DNA from: Candidatus Solirubrobacter pratensis
GTDB lineage: Bacteria; Actinomycetota; Thermoleophilia; Solirubrobacterales; Solirubrobacteraceae
Reading direction: 5' to 3'
DNA: 64,000 bases
NCBI RefSeq assembly: GCF_000425945.1
Contig: NZ_AUEK01000003.1
Coordinates: forward strand, 657,596-721,595
Shown: positions 33,830 to 42,159 of the stretch, piece after piece
Numbering within the stretch: position 1 is the stretch's first letter
Layout: each line of letters begins with the position of its first letter
Translations under genes and position numbers: made by a program
The notes under the pieces: generated by a model
What the model was told of the DNA's origin: nothing
The model's input: only the letters and a program-made list of their open reading frames with translations
Database searches by the model: none

Positions 33830-35335
33830 ATGGCCACCGTCGAGCAGGCACAGGCGACCATCGCGGTCGAGAACCCGGCGACCGGCGAGCTCGTGCGCGA
33901 GGTTCCGCTCACGGCCGACGTGGGCGCGCTGGTCGAGCGCGCCCGCGCGGTCCAGCCCGCGTGGGAGGCGCTCGGCTACCAGGGCCGGGCGCGCGTGCTG
34001 CTGCGCGCCCGCAGGTGGCTGATCGAGCACGCCGAGGAGGTCGTGGCCACGATCGTGTCCGAGACGGGCAAGACCGACGAGGACGCGCGTCTCGTCGAGC
34101 TGGCCTACGGCGCGAACGCACTCGGGTTCTGGGCCCGGAAGGCGCCCAAGTACCTGGCCGACGAGAAGGTCCGGACCGGCAATCCGTTCGTGCTCGGCCG
34201 CAAGCTCGTGGTTCGCTACCGGCCGGTCGGCGTGGTCGGCGTGATCGGGCCGTGGAACTATCCGCTCGTGAACTCGGTCGGCGACGCCATCCCGGCGCTC
34301 GCGGCGGGCAACGCGGTCGTCGTGAAGCCGTCGGAGGTGACGCCGCTGACGTCGCTGCTGATCGAGCGCGGGCTGCTGGAGAGCGGGCTGCCCGAGGGGC
34401 TCTACCAGACGGCGATCGGCGGCCCGCCGACCGGCGAGGCGCTGATCGACGCGGTCGACATGGTGATGTTCACGGGCTCGACGCGCACCGGGCGCAAGGT
34501 GATGGAGCGCGCCGCTCGCACCCTGACGCCCGTCTCGCTCGAGCTCGGCGGCAAGGACCCGATGATCGTGCTCGCCGACGCCGACGTCGAGCGCGCCGCC
34601 AACGCCGCCGTCTACTACTCGATGCAGAACGGCGGCCAGACGTGCATCTCGATCGAGCGCGCGTACGTCGAGGCGCCCGTCTACGACGAGTTCGTCGCCA
34701 AGGTGGCCGCGAAGGTCGCCAAGCTGCGCCAGGGGCCGCCGGCCGGCCCCGGCTCGATCGACGTGGGCGCGATGACGTTCCCGCCCCAGCTCGACGTCGT
34801 CGCCCGCCACGTGCAGCAGGCGCGCGACGCCGGCGCGCGCGTGCTCACCGGCGGCCGCGAGCGGCCCGGGGCGGGCCGCTTCTACGAGCCGACCGTGCTC
34901 GCCGACGTCGACCACTCGATGGCCGCGATGACCGAGGAGACGTTCGGCCCGACGCTGCCGGTGATGAAGGTCGCCGACGCCGACGAGGCGGTCCGGCTCG
35001 CCAACGACTCGCCATACGGCCTCGGCGCGGCGGTCTTCACCCGTGACGTCGCGCGCGGCGAGGCGATCGCCTCGCGGATCGAGGCGGGTGCCGTCTGCGT
35101 CAACGACGCCGCGCTCAACTACCTCGCGCTCGAGCTGCCGATGGGCGGGTGGAAGGAGTCGGGCCTGGGAGTCCGCCACGGCGCCGGCGGCATCCGCAAG
35201 TACACGCGCTCCCAGGCCCTGCTCGTCACGCGCTTCGCGCCCAAGCGCGAGATCCACTACTTCCCGTACAGCGCACGGGTGACCAAGCTGCTGGACCGCG
35301 GCGTGAAGCTGTTCTACGGCCGCGGGGGCTCATAG
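33830..35335 (+). CDS. Aldehyde dehydrogenase (NAD(P)+-dependent)
   Basis: 501 residues. It oxidises an aldehyde to the acid. The cofactor-binding GVIGPWNYPLVNSVGDAIPALAAGNAVVVKPSE, the FTGSTRTGRKVM motif, general base Glu238 in LELGGKDP and nucleophile Cys272 in NGGQTCISIE are all present. The C-terminal segment (KREIHYFPYSARVTKLLDRGVKLFYGRG) resembles class 3 or succinate-semialdehyde-type members that end in a membrane-proximal tail. The exact substrate is unknown. ATG 33830 gives the usual N-terminus ENPATGELV. The end overlaps the convergent monooxygenase gene by 22 bases. Confidence 0.93.
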   Translation: MATVEQAQATIAVENPATGELVREVPLTADVGALVERARAVQPAWEALGYQGRARVLLRARRWLIEHAEEVVATIVSETGKTDEDARLVELAYGANALGFWARKAPKYLADEKVRTGNPFVLGRKLVVRYRPVGVVGVIGPWNYPLVNSVGDAIPALAAGNAVVVKPSEVTPLTSLLIERGLLESGLPEGLYQTAIGGPPTGEALIDAVDMVMFTGSTRTGRKVMERAARTLTPVSLELGGKDPMIVLADADVERAANAAVYYSMQNGGQTCISIERAYVEAPVYDEFVAKVAAKVAKLRQGPPAGPGSIDVGAMTFPPQLDVVARHVQQARDAGARVLTGGRERPGAGRFYEPTVLADVDHSMAAMTEETFGPTLPVMKVADADEAVRLANDSPYGLGAAVFTRDVARGEAIASRIEAGAVCVNDAALNYLALELPMGGWKESGLGVRHGAGGIRKYTRSQALLVTRFAPKREIHYFPYSARVTKLLDRGVKLFYGRGGS

Positions 35336-35595
35336 GCGCCGACCGCGGCGTCGCGCAGCACGCGAGGCGCCACCTCGCAGCGCTCGGCGATGCCCTCCTG
35401 GAAGCGCCGGAACGCCACCAGCGAGCCGAGCGCGAAGTCGCCGGACGCGACGTGGACGAAGTCGCGCCCGTCCTGGAAGGTCGCGTAGCGGAAGCCTGGC
35501 GGCTGGAGCGAGAAGAGCTCGGCGTAGACCGCGCGGACCAGCTCCGCGTTCTCCTCCTCGCGGCCGGGCTTGACGGTGTAGCGGACGAGTGTCAT
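35314..35595 (-). CDS. Antibiotic biosynthesis monooxygenase-like (dimeric alpha/beta barrel) protein
   Basis: 93 residues. The pattern LVRYTVKPGREEENAELVRAVYAEL, then YATFQDGRDFVHVASGD and LGSLVAFRRFQEGI, is that of the ABM/ferredoxin-like dimeric barrel family. Members oxidise quinone-type metabolites, degrade haem, or act only as small binding proteins. No cofactor residue can be fixed by eye. ATG 35595 overlaps the MFS exporter stop by four bases, so the two proteins are made together, presumably for resistance to or modification of a small molecule. Confidence 0.75.
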   Translation of the reverse strand: MTLVRYTVKPGREEENAELVRAVYAELFSLQPPGFRYATFQDGRDFVHVASGDFALGSLVAFRRFQEGIAERCEVAPRVLRDAAVGAYEPPRP

Positions 35596-36998
35596 GAGGG
35601 GCTCCCTTCGGGCAGCGGTTGCGTGATCGACAGACGGCGGCCGCCGAGCATGAGGCCGGCGAGCGCGCCCGCCAGCGAGAGGCCGGCGGCGACGAGCATC
35701 GCCGCGGTGAAGCCGTCGCTGAACTCCTGCGCGGACGTGTAGCCGCCCGCGCCGGTGAAGACCGCGACCGCGATCGCGATCCCGAACACGCCGCCGAGCT
35801 CGCGCAGCGTGCTGTTGGCTCCCGCGGCCTTGCCGATCGAGCCGGCCGGGACGGCGTTGACGGCGGCGTTCTGCGCGGACGGCAGCGCCATCGAGACGCC
35901 GCATCCCGCCAGCATCAGCGCCGGGACCAGCTCCACGTACGACATCCCGGGCGACGCGACGAGCGCGATCCAGGCCAGGCCGAGCGCCTGCAACGCGAGG
36001 CCGCCGGCGAGGAACGGGCGCTCGCCGTAGCGGTCGACCAGCGCGCCCGCGACCGGCGCGACGAAGAACAGCGTCGCCGTCCACGGCAGCAGCCGCATCC
36101 CCGCGCCGAGGGGGCCGTAGCCGAGCGAGGTCTGGAGGAACTGGGCGAGGAAGAAGACGGCCGAGAAGAGGGCGGCGAACGTCAGGAAGATGCCGCCGTT
36201 GCCGGCCGAGAACGCGCGCGAGCGGAATAGACCGAGCGGCAGCATCGGCGTGCGCGACCGCGCCTCCCACCAGACGAAGGCGACGAGCAGCGCCAGCCCG
36301 GCCGCCAGCGAGGCGACCACCTCGGCGCTCTGCCAGCCCGCCTGATTGCCGCGCACGAGCCCCCACACGACGCCGAGCGCGGCGCCCGTGACGAGCCCGA
36401 GCCCGCGCAGGTCGAGGGCGCGCTCGCTGCCGAAGCCCTCCTTGACCCGCGCGAGCACGAACGGCACCGCGAGCAGTCCGATCGGGACGTTGATCCAGAA
36501 GATCCACTGCCAGGCGACGCCTTGCGCGATCGCGCCGCCGATCACCGGCCCGCTCGCGACCGACAGGCCCGTCAGGCCCTGCAGCGCGCCCATCGCGGCG
36601 CCGCGCCGCTCGGGCGGGAACGCCGCGCCGACCAGCGCCAGCGCGAGCGGCATCACGAATGCGGCGCCCGCACCCTGCACCGCCCGCGCGGCGATCAAGG
36701 TGCCGGCGCCGGGCGCCAGCGCGCACGCCGCGGAGGCGAGCGAGAAGACCACCAAACCGAACGCGAATCCCCGGCGCCGTCCATAGCGGTCGCCGAGCGC
36801 GGACGCCGTCATCAACAGCACCGCGAAGGAGAGGTTGTAGGCGTTGACCGTCCACTCCAGCTGCTCGGCGCTCGCGCCGAGATCGAGCCGGATGGTCGTC
36901 AACGCCGTGGACACGACGAGCGTGTCCAGCGCCACCATGAAGGAGGCGACCGCCGCCAGGCCGAGAACCCAGCGGCGGGAGGCGTGTGCATGGGTCAT
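35592..36998 (-). CDS. MFS transporter, DHA2 (14-TMS drug:H+ antiporter) family
   Basis: 468 residues with about 14 membrane helices. Motif A between helices 2 and 3 is present as GDRYGRRRGF, and motif C-like GPVIGGAIAQGVAWQWIFWINVPIGL lies near residues 150-175, a hallmark of DHA2 efflux pumps. It should export hydrophobic drugs or metabolites using the proton gradient. It is the first gene of an MFS/monooxygenase pair and is divergent from an ECF sigma factor 70 bases away, which may drive it. Confidence 0.92.
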   Translation of the reverse strand: MTHAHASRRWVLGLAAVASFMVALDTLVVSTALTTIRLDLGASAEQLEWTVNAYNLSFAVLLMTASALGDRYGRRRGFAFGLVVFSLASAACALAPGAGTLIAARAVQGAGAAFVMPLALALVGAAFPPERRGAAMGALQGLTGLSVASGPVIGGAIAQGVAWQWIFWINVPIGLLAVPFVLARVKEGFGSERALDLRGLGLVTGAALGVVWGLVRGNQAGWQSAEVVASLAAGLALLVAFVWWEARSRTPMLPLGLFRSRAFSAGNGGIFLTFAALFSAVFFLAQFLQTSLGYGPLGAGMRLLPWTATLFFVAPVAGALVDRYGERPFLAGGLALQALGLAWIALVASPGMSYVELVPALMLAGCGVSMALPSAQNAAVNAVPAGSIGKAAGANSTLRELGGVFGIAIAVAVFTGAGGYTSAQEFSDGFTAAMLVAAGLSLAGALAGLMLGGRRLSITQPLPEGSPS

Positions 36999-37068
36999 GC
37001 TCCGTTAGACCGCCGCGCCGCCGCGAATCCGCCGATGAATTCCGGCCGCGCCGGCCGTCCAATCTCCG

Positions 37069-37941
37069 ATGACCCCGATCACCGCCGACGAACGCGGGCT
37101 CCTCGCCGCCGCCCAGGCGGGCGACGAGCGCGCGTTCCGCTCGCTGGTCGAGCCGTACCGCCGCGCGCTCGACGTCCACGCCTACCGCATGCTCGGCTCG
37201 ATCCACGACGCCGAGGACGTCGTGCAGGAGACGCTCCTGCGCGCCTGGAGCTCGCTCGAGCGCTTCGAGCGCCGCGCCTCGGTCAAGACGTGGCTCTACC
37301 GGATCGCCACGAACGCCTGCATCGACGAGCTCGAGCGGCGTCCGCGGCGCCCCGAGCCCTCCGTCGACCCGTATCCCGACGATCGCGTGCCCGACGCCGA
37401 CCCGGCCGCGCACTACGCGCAGCGCGAAGGGATGGAGATCGCCTTTCTGACCGCGATCCAGCGCCTGCCCGCCCGCCAGCGCGCCGTGCTGATCCTGCGC
37501 GACGTGCTCGGCTGGACCGGCGCCGAGGTCGCCGACCTGCTCGACTCGACCGGAACCGCCGTCAACAGCGCGCTGCAGCGCGCGCGGGCGACGATCGAGG
37601 CGGAGGAGCGCGCCGTCGCGCCCGGCGCGACGCAGCGCGAGCTGCTGCGCCGCTATGTCGATCTGTGGGAGAGCGCGGACATCGACGGGCTCGTCGAGCT
37701 GCTGCGCGAGGACGCGGTGCTGACGATGCCGCCCGAGCCGTCGGTCCACGGCTCCTCGGCGATCCGCGCGTTCTTCGCCGGCGTGCACCCGGGCGGCGCG
37801 CCGTCCGAGACCTGGGCCAACGGGCGTCCCGCGGTGATCCTGCGTGGCCACCGGCTCCTGGTCCTCGACGTCGAGGGCGACCGGATCGCCGCCATCCACG
37901 CCTACCGGGATCCCGCGGTGCTCGCGGCGTTCGGGGTCTAA
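37069..37941 (+). CDS. ECF RNA polymerase sigma factor with C-terminal SnoaL-like domain
   Basis: 290 residues. Region 2 spans about 12-85 (AYRMLGSIHDAEDVVQETLLRAW, then SVKTWLYRIATNACIDELERR). Region 4 is about 120-175 (AIQRLPARQRAVLILRDVLGWTGAEVADLLDSTGTAVNSALQRAR). A SnoaL/NTF2-like domain follows (LRRYVDLWESADIDGLVELLREDAVLTMPPEP). This is the ECF type whose fused domain controls activity instead of a separate anti-sigma factor. No anti-sigma gene is next to it. It is divergent from the MFS/monooxygenase pair. ATG 37069 fits the family start. Confidence 0.92.
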   Translation: MTPITADERGLLAAAQAGDERAFRSLVEPYRRALDVHAYRMLGSIHDAEDVVQETLLRAWSSLERFERRASVKTWLYRIATNACIDELERRPRRPEPSVDPYPDDRVPDADPAAHYAQREGMEIAFLTAIQRLPARQRAVLILRDVLGWTGAEVADLLDSTGTAVNSALQRARATIEAEERAVAPGATQRELLRRYVDLWESADIDGLVELLREDAVLTMPPEPSVHGSSAIRAFFAGVHPGGAPSETWANGRPAVILRGHRLLVLDVEGDRIAAIHAYRDPAVLAAFGV

Positions 37942-38140
37942 GCGGCGAGCGGCGCCGGTGCCCGGCCCTGGTCGGTCAGCTCGCGCCGCCGCCGCCGCCG
38001 CGCCCGGTGCTCGAGTGCGGCGTTGCGCGCCACGCGCAGCAGCCATGCCGCGAACGGGGTGGCGCCGGACGTGTACCGGCTCAGCGCACGCGGCAGCCTC
38101 GCCGCCGCGTCGGGAACCAGGCCGACCGCGGCCACGAACG
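37938..38140 (-). pseudogene. Remnant of an ECF sigma factor (region 2 piece)
   Basis: The minus frame ending at TAG 37938-37940 reads LVPDAAARLPRALSRYTSG, then ATPFAAWLLRVARNAALEHR, followed by Arg-rich residues and the stop. The PFAAWLLRVARNAALEHRARR part is the end of sigma region 2 (promoter -10 reading helix and linker). Everything before it and all of region 4 are missing. The frame upstream is open but without sigma character. It lies tail to tail with the intact ECF gene, overlapping by three bases. Confidence 0.45.
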
Positions 38141-38167
38141 ACCAATTGCTGGGCCTGATCGCGCACG

Positions 38168-38272
38168 AACGATCATCGCCGCCCACGAGCGCAAGGGGTG
38201 CCCTACGAACCTTCGAACTGTTCGAAGCTTCGTCGTGCACCCCCTCGCCCGCCGCGGCGAAACGATCATCGC
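38168..38272. repeat. 53-base inverted repeat flanked by 12-base direct repeats
   Basis: Positions 38193-38217 pair with 38221-38245 around a 3-base CTG loop at 21 of 25 positions; the tip is a perfect CTTCGAA/TTCGAAG and the base a GGGGTGC/GCACCCC. On each side, 13 and 15 bases away, the exact sequence AACGATCATCGC recurs in direct orientation (38168-38179 and 38261-38272). The similarity extends imperfectly over about 18 bases. It is in non-coding DNA. It may be a small mobile element relic, a structured RNA or a binding site array. No further copy is seen in the window. Confidence 0.6.
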
Positions 38273-38753
38273 TGCCTACTGGTGTGGCCGTTTCTCCCGT
38301 GGGTGGCCTCGTGGGCGTGGGGGGTCGGCGCGTCGACCGGGGGCGGCGTTCGCGCCTGGCACGCGGGGCTCGGGTCGACCGGCGACCCGGGTCCCACGAG
38401 GACAGGACCCGCGGGCCGCGCGAACCCGGCCCTCGGGTGTGACCGTCACGCGAGTGGTGGCCTCGTTGGGCAGGGGCGGCGCAGCCCTCTGATGTAGACG
38501 CCCAGCACGCCGACACGACCGGCGGATGGCTGAGTTGACGGCGGCGCCGGTATCCCGACCGGGCCGCCGTCGCCTCCAGACGGTCCGCTGCACGGCGGAC
38601 CGCCACCTGTCCCATTCCGTGAGAGATAGGCACTCCTGCCCCTTGTCCGAGACTCCGACGTCCTTGCCGGAGGTAGGACAGAGCCTTCCACTCACGCCTG
38701 CGCGGGTGTAGTCGGACATCTGTCCAGACAGTGCCGGAAAAGTGTCAATCCCG
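38273..38753. other. Non-coding stretch with overlapping palindromes near its end
   Basis: No convincing gene is seen; open frames here have skewed Arg/Pro/Ser content and no recognisable motif. At 38714-38725 GGACATCTGTCC is a palindrome, and 38720-38731 (CTGTCCAGACAG) is a second one sharing bases with it. Further TGTCC/GGACA words occur at about 38608, 38642 and 38674. This may be a regulatory site cluster or simply debris beside the sigma-factor remnant. Confidence 0.4.
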
Positions 38754-39791
38754 TCAACACGCGGTGCTCCACGCGCGCTCGGCCAGCTCGGGCACGCCGT
38801 GCTCCAGCTTGTCGAAGAACGGGTCCTCGGTCGTGCCCGCGAGCCGGCGCTTGTAGGAGCCCTCGAGGAAGATCGCCGACTTCCACAGCGCCAGCGTCGT
38901 GTACCAGCGCAGATCCGACATGGAGCGGCCCGAGCCCTCTTCGTAACGCGCGACGAGCTCGGCGCGCGACGGGAACCCCGGCTGTCGCGTGACCGGCGAG
39001 AGGCCGACGATCGACCCGTCCGGATCGTCCGGCTGCGCCCACGTCGCCACGAGGTAGCCGACGTCGGCCAGCGGGTCGCCGATCGTGGCCAGCTCCCAGT
39101 CGAAGATCGCCGCCAGCCGGTTGCCGGCGAACATCGTGTTGCCGAGGCGGTAGTCGCCGTGGACGATCGTCGCGGGTACCGACTCCGGCCGGTGCGCGCC
39201 GAGCCACTCGGTGACGCGGTCGAGCACGGGCAGCGCCCGCGTGCGGTTGTGCTCCCACAGGCCGCCGAAGCGGCGCAGCTGGCGCTCGAGGTAGCCCGTG
39301 GGCTTGCCGTAGCCCTCCAGCCCGCACGCGCGCCAGTCGGCGGCGTGGACCTCGATCAGCGCGTCGACCAGCTCCGCGCCGATCCGCGCGGGGTCCGCTC
39401 CCGGCGGCAGCTCCGTCGTCAGCACGTCGCCCTCGACGCGCTCCATCACGTAGAACGGCGCGCCGATCACCGCTTCGTCGTCGCACGTCGCGAGCACGCG
39501 CGGGACGCGCACCGCGGTGTCCTGCACGGCGCGCAGCAGGAACGCCTCGCGCAGCACGTCGTGCGCGGACGGCGGCAGCGGCGGGCGCGGCGGGCGGCGC
39601 AGCACCCACTCGCCTCCGTCACGGCGGACAAGGTATGTCACGTTCGAGTGGCCTTCGCCGATCGGCGACGCCTCGACCGGGCCGGACCCGAGCCCGCAGC
39701 CGTCCAGGAACGCCTCCAGCGGGCGCCGCACGAGCAACGGCGGCAGCTCGAGCGCGGCGGCCTCCTCGGGCGTGTCGACGATCGCCGTCAA
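38754..39791 (-). CDS. Phosphotransferase family protein (APH/choline kinase fold)
   Basis: About 345 residues. Kinase-like motifs are IGEGHSNVTYLV (nucleotide loop), WVLRRPPR (lysine position replaced in context), the Brenner loop IVHGDYRLGNTMF with catalytic Asp near residue 203, and FDWELATIGDPLADVGYLV with the metal-binding Asp. This is the aminoglycoside phosphotransferase-like branch that in actinobacteria often accompanies acyl-CoA dehydrogenases (ACAD10/11-like). The acceptor is therefore not necessarily an antibiotic. No ATG or GTG lies at the right place; TTG 39791 before TAIVDTPEEAA is my choice, with moderate certainty. It is divergent from the secreted glycosidase. Confidence 0.82.
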   Translation of the reverse strand: MTAIVDTPEEAAALELPPLLVRRPLEAFLDGCGLGSGPVEASPIGEGHSNVTYLVRRDGGEWVLRRPPRPPLPPSAHDVLREAFLLRAVQDTAVRVPRVLATCDDEAVIGAPFYVMERVEGDVLTTELPPGADPARIGAELVDALIEVHAADWRACGLEGYGKPTGYLERQLRRFGGLWEHNRTRALPVLDRVTEWLGAHRPESVPATIVHGDYRLGNTMFAGNRLAAIFDWELATIGDPLADVGYLVATWAQPDDPDGSIVGLSPVTRQPGFPSRAELVARYEEGSGRSMSDLRWYTTLALWKSAIFLEGSYKRRLAGTTEDPFFDKLEHGVPELAERAWSTAC

Positions 39792-39894
39792 GCCGCTGAT
39801 CGTAGACCGCCCACCGCAACCTGCGGCGGCGCGACGCGTTTGTACTGATGCGGACCGGCTATCCCTGTTGAGGCGCCTTCCGCGCTCCCCATCT

Positions 39895-41277
39895 ATGCGA
39901 CGACTTCTTTTCCTGCTCCCACTGCTCGCCGCCCTGGTCCTGCCGGCCGCGGCCAGCGCCTCCTCCCGCCAGGTCACGACCTTCGAAGCGCCGCGCGAGC
40001 TGCTCTCCGCCGCCACGCGCAACCAGACGCTCGATCGGATCACCTCCTTCGGCGTCACGAGCATCCGCCAGCTCGTGTACTGGCGCGACTACGCGCCCGA
40101 CCCGCAGAGCAAGACCAGACCAGCCTTCGACGCGAGCAACCCCGACGCCTATCCCTCCGGCACGTGGGGCAACCTCGACGCCCTGGTCGCCGCCGCCAAG
40201 GCCAAAGGCGTGAGCGTGATGCTGACGCTCACCGGCCCGGTGCCGAAGTGGGCGACGCGCGCCAAGAAGGACACGCTGAGCTACCCGGACCCGAAGGAGT
40301 TCGGCGCGTTCGCGACCGCGGTCGGGCGCCGCTACGGCGCCGACGTGTCGACCTGGTCGGTCTGGAACGAGCCCAACCAGCCCCAGTTCCTGATGCCGCA
40401 GTTCGTCAAGGGCAAGCCGGAGTCGCCGAAGCTCTACCGCAAGCTCTACCAGGCCGCCTACGCGGGGCTGCGCTCGACGCCCGCCAACGCGAACGACACG
40501 ATCCTCGTCGGCGAGACGTCGCCGCGCGGCAACGCGCACATCGTCGCGCCGCTCGCGTTCCTGCGCGGGATGCTGTGCCTGAGCTCGACGTGGAAGAAGT
40601 CGCGGTCGTGCGGGAAGCTCGCCGCCGACGGCTACGCGCAGCACGCGTACACGACCAGCCAGGGCCCCCGCTTCAAGCCGCCGTCGAAGGACGACGTCAC
40701 GATCGGGGTGCTGTCGCGGCTCGTGAGCGCGCTCGACAAGGCCGGCAAGGCCGGTGCGCTGCCGAAGGGCCTGCCGATCCACCTGACGGAGTTCGGCATC
40801 CAGAGCACGCCGGACACGGTCTCGGGCGTCTCGTTCTCGCGCCAGGCCGCCTACCTGGCGATCTCCGAGCACATCGCGTACGTCAACCCGCGGGTGGCCT
40901 CGTTCTCGCAGTATCTGCTGACCGACGACGCGCCGCGCACGTCGGGCTACAAGTACGGTGGCTTCGAGAGCGGGCTGATCACCTCGACGGGCAAGGAGAA
41001 GCCGGCCTACCAGGGCTTCCGGCTCCCGCTCGCGGCCGAGACCTACGGCTCGTCCGACGTCCTGTGGGGCCTCGTGCGGCCGCTGCGGGCGCGCACGCAG
41101 GTGACGGTCCTGCGCCAGCCCAAAGGCAAGGCGTGGCGGACGCTCAAGACGCTCGACACGACCGCCGCGGGCGTCTACGCGCTCAGCACGCCGCATCACG
41201 CGGGCCAGCGCTATCGCGTGCGCTGGACGTCGCCCGGCGGCACCACCTACACGGGGCCGCCGATCCCCGCCTATTAG
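39895..41277 (+). CDS. Secreted glycoside hydrolase-like protein (clan GH-A fold, GH39/GH5-like)
   Basis: 460 residues. The N-terminus RRLLFLLPLLAALVLPAAASA is a signal peptide. The catalytic barrel shows GTWGNLDALVAAAKAKGVSVMLTLTGPVPKWA, then acid/base candidate Glu159 in WSVWNEPNQP and nucleophile candidate Glu299 in IHLTEFGIQS, spaced 140 residues apart as in clan GH-A. The last 80 residues are a beta domain (GLVRPLRARTQVTVLRQPKGKAWRTL). It probably hydrolyses a polysaccharide outside the cell; the bond is unknown. ATG 39895 fits the signal peptide. Confidence 0.85.
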   Translation: MRRLLFLLPLLAALVLPAAASASSRQVTTFEAPRELLSAATRNQTLDRITSFGVTSIRQLVYWRDYAPDPQSKTRPAFDASNPDAYPSGTWGNLDALVAAAKAKGVSVMLTLTGPVPKWATRAKKDTLSYPDPKEFGAFATAVGRRYGADVSTWSVWNEPNQPQFLMPQFVKGKPESPKLYRKLYQAAYAGLRSTPANANDTILVGETSPRGNAHIVAPLAFLRGMLCLSSTWKKSRSCGKLAADGYAQHAYTTSQGPRFKPPSKDDVTIGVLSRLVSALDKAGKAGALPKGLPIHLTEFGIQSTPDTVSGVSFSRQAAYLAISEHIAYVNPRVASFSQYLLTDDAPRTSGYKYGGFESGLITSTGKEKPAYQGFRLPLAAETYGSSDVLWGLVRPLRARTQVTVLRQPKGKAWRTLKTLDTTAAGVYALSTPHHAGQRYRVRWTSPGGTTYTGPPIPAY

Positions 41278-41343
41278 GGTCCAGACCCGGTGTTCCCGCC
41301 GCCGGGGCGATCCGATCCATTGCCTGTCGAGGATCGGAGAACG

Positions 41344-41676
41344 ATGCGCAAGCGATGGACACGATGGAGCCTACTGGGCCAGGAGGTGTGCGACGGCGCC
41401 GGCGTGCCGGTCGGGCTCGTCGTGGACACGTACCCGTTCGACGGCGGTGAGATCGAGCTGGTCGTGGTGCGGCTCGACGGCGCCTTCGGCGGCCGGCGCA
41501 TGCTGCCGCTGCACGAGCTCTGGCACGACGGCTTCGGGCTGCGGACGGCGTTCTCCAACTGGCAGGTGGAGGACTCGCCGGAGCTGAGCACGGGTCGCCA
41601 CGCCGTCGAGGATCCGGATCGCGCGAAGAGCTTCTGGCGGTTCGAGGAGCCCGCGGACATCATCCACGCCGCGTAA
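41344..41676 (+). CDS. PRC-barrel-like domain protein, 110 aa
   Basis: A short soluble protein. SLLGQEVCDGAGVPVGLVVDTYPFDGGEIELVVVRLDGAFGGRRMLPL has the alternating beta-strand pattern of PRC-barrel domains (a short loop D-G-x-P-V-G followed by xVVVRL). The C-terminal 45 residues continue with LWHDGFGLRTAFSNWQVEDSPEL. In this fold, family members regulate RNA processing or photosynthetic centres; here the role is unknown. GGATCGGAGAACG precedes ATG 41344. SixA begins 12 bases after the stop. Confidence 0.7.
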   Translation: MRKRWTRWSLLGQEVCDGAGVPVGLVVDTYPFDGGEIELVVVRLDGAFGGRRMLPLHELWHDGFGLRTAFSNWQVEDSPELSTGRHAVEDPDRAKSFWRFEEPADIIHAA

Positions 41677-41688
41677 GCTCATGCGGCG

Positions 41689-42159
41689 ATGGCGCCGCAG
41701 CTGTGGCTGCTGCGGCACGGCGAGGCCGTGCCGCACGACTCGAAACCGGATCACGAGCGCGAGCTCACGCCGCGCGGCCGCACCCAGGCGGAGCTCGCCG
41801 GCGCCGCGCTGGCCAAGCTGGGGCTCGAGTTCGCGGCCTGCTACACGAGCCCGAAGCTGCGCGCGCTCGAGACCGCGCGGCTGGCCTGCCGGTCGCTGAA
41901 CGTCGAGCCGTCGGTCGCGCGGTCGCTGGCCGGGCGCTTCGACCGCGAGGACGCGCTGGAGTTGCTCTCGGTGCACGGCGCCGACGACCGGGTCCTGGCC
42001 GTCGGCCACGAGCCGACGTTCTCGCAGGTCGTCCACGACTTCACCGGCAGCCGCCTGGACTTCAAGAAGGGCGGCGTCGCCGGGTTGCGCGCCGAGCGCG
42101 CGGGCGGCGAGCTGCTGGTGCTGCTGCGCCCGCGCGAGCTCGAGGCGATCGCGGGCTAA
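41689..42159 (+). CDS. sixA: Phosphohistidine phosphatase SixA-like (histidine phosphatase superfamily)
   Basis: 156 residues, the length of SixA. The catalytic RHG box is WLLRHGEAVP (His10), with a second active-site His in VGHEPTFSQVV and conserved ELTPRGRTQAELAG and SPKLRALETA. SixA removes phosphate from histidine in phosphotransfer proteins. Short histidine phosphatases can also act on small molecules, so the substrate is inferred. The stop overlaps the convergent M20 peptidase stop. Confidence 0.88.
   Translation: MAPQLWLLRHGEAVPHDSKPDHERELTPRGRTQAELAGAALAKLGLEFAACYTSPKLRALETARLACRSLNVEPSVARSLAGRFDREDALELLSVHGADDRVLAVGHEPTFSQVVHDFTGSRLDFKKGGVAGLRAERAGGELLVLLRPRELEAIAG

Noticed and set aside
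33830..35335. Aldehyde dehydrogenase as dedicated partner of the copper amine oxidase
   Set aside because: It is 30 kb away, with different neighbours and no shared regulatory site visible; a link would be speculation.
38276..38719. Open frames in both strands of the 38.3-38.7 kb gap
   Set aside because: They have no conserved motif, no ribosome site and biased Arg/Pro/Ser composition; I treat the stretch as non-coding.
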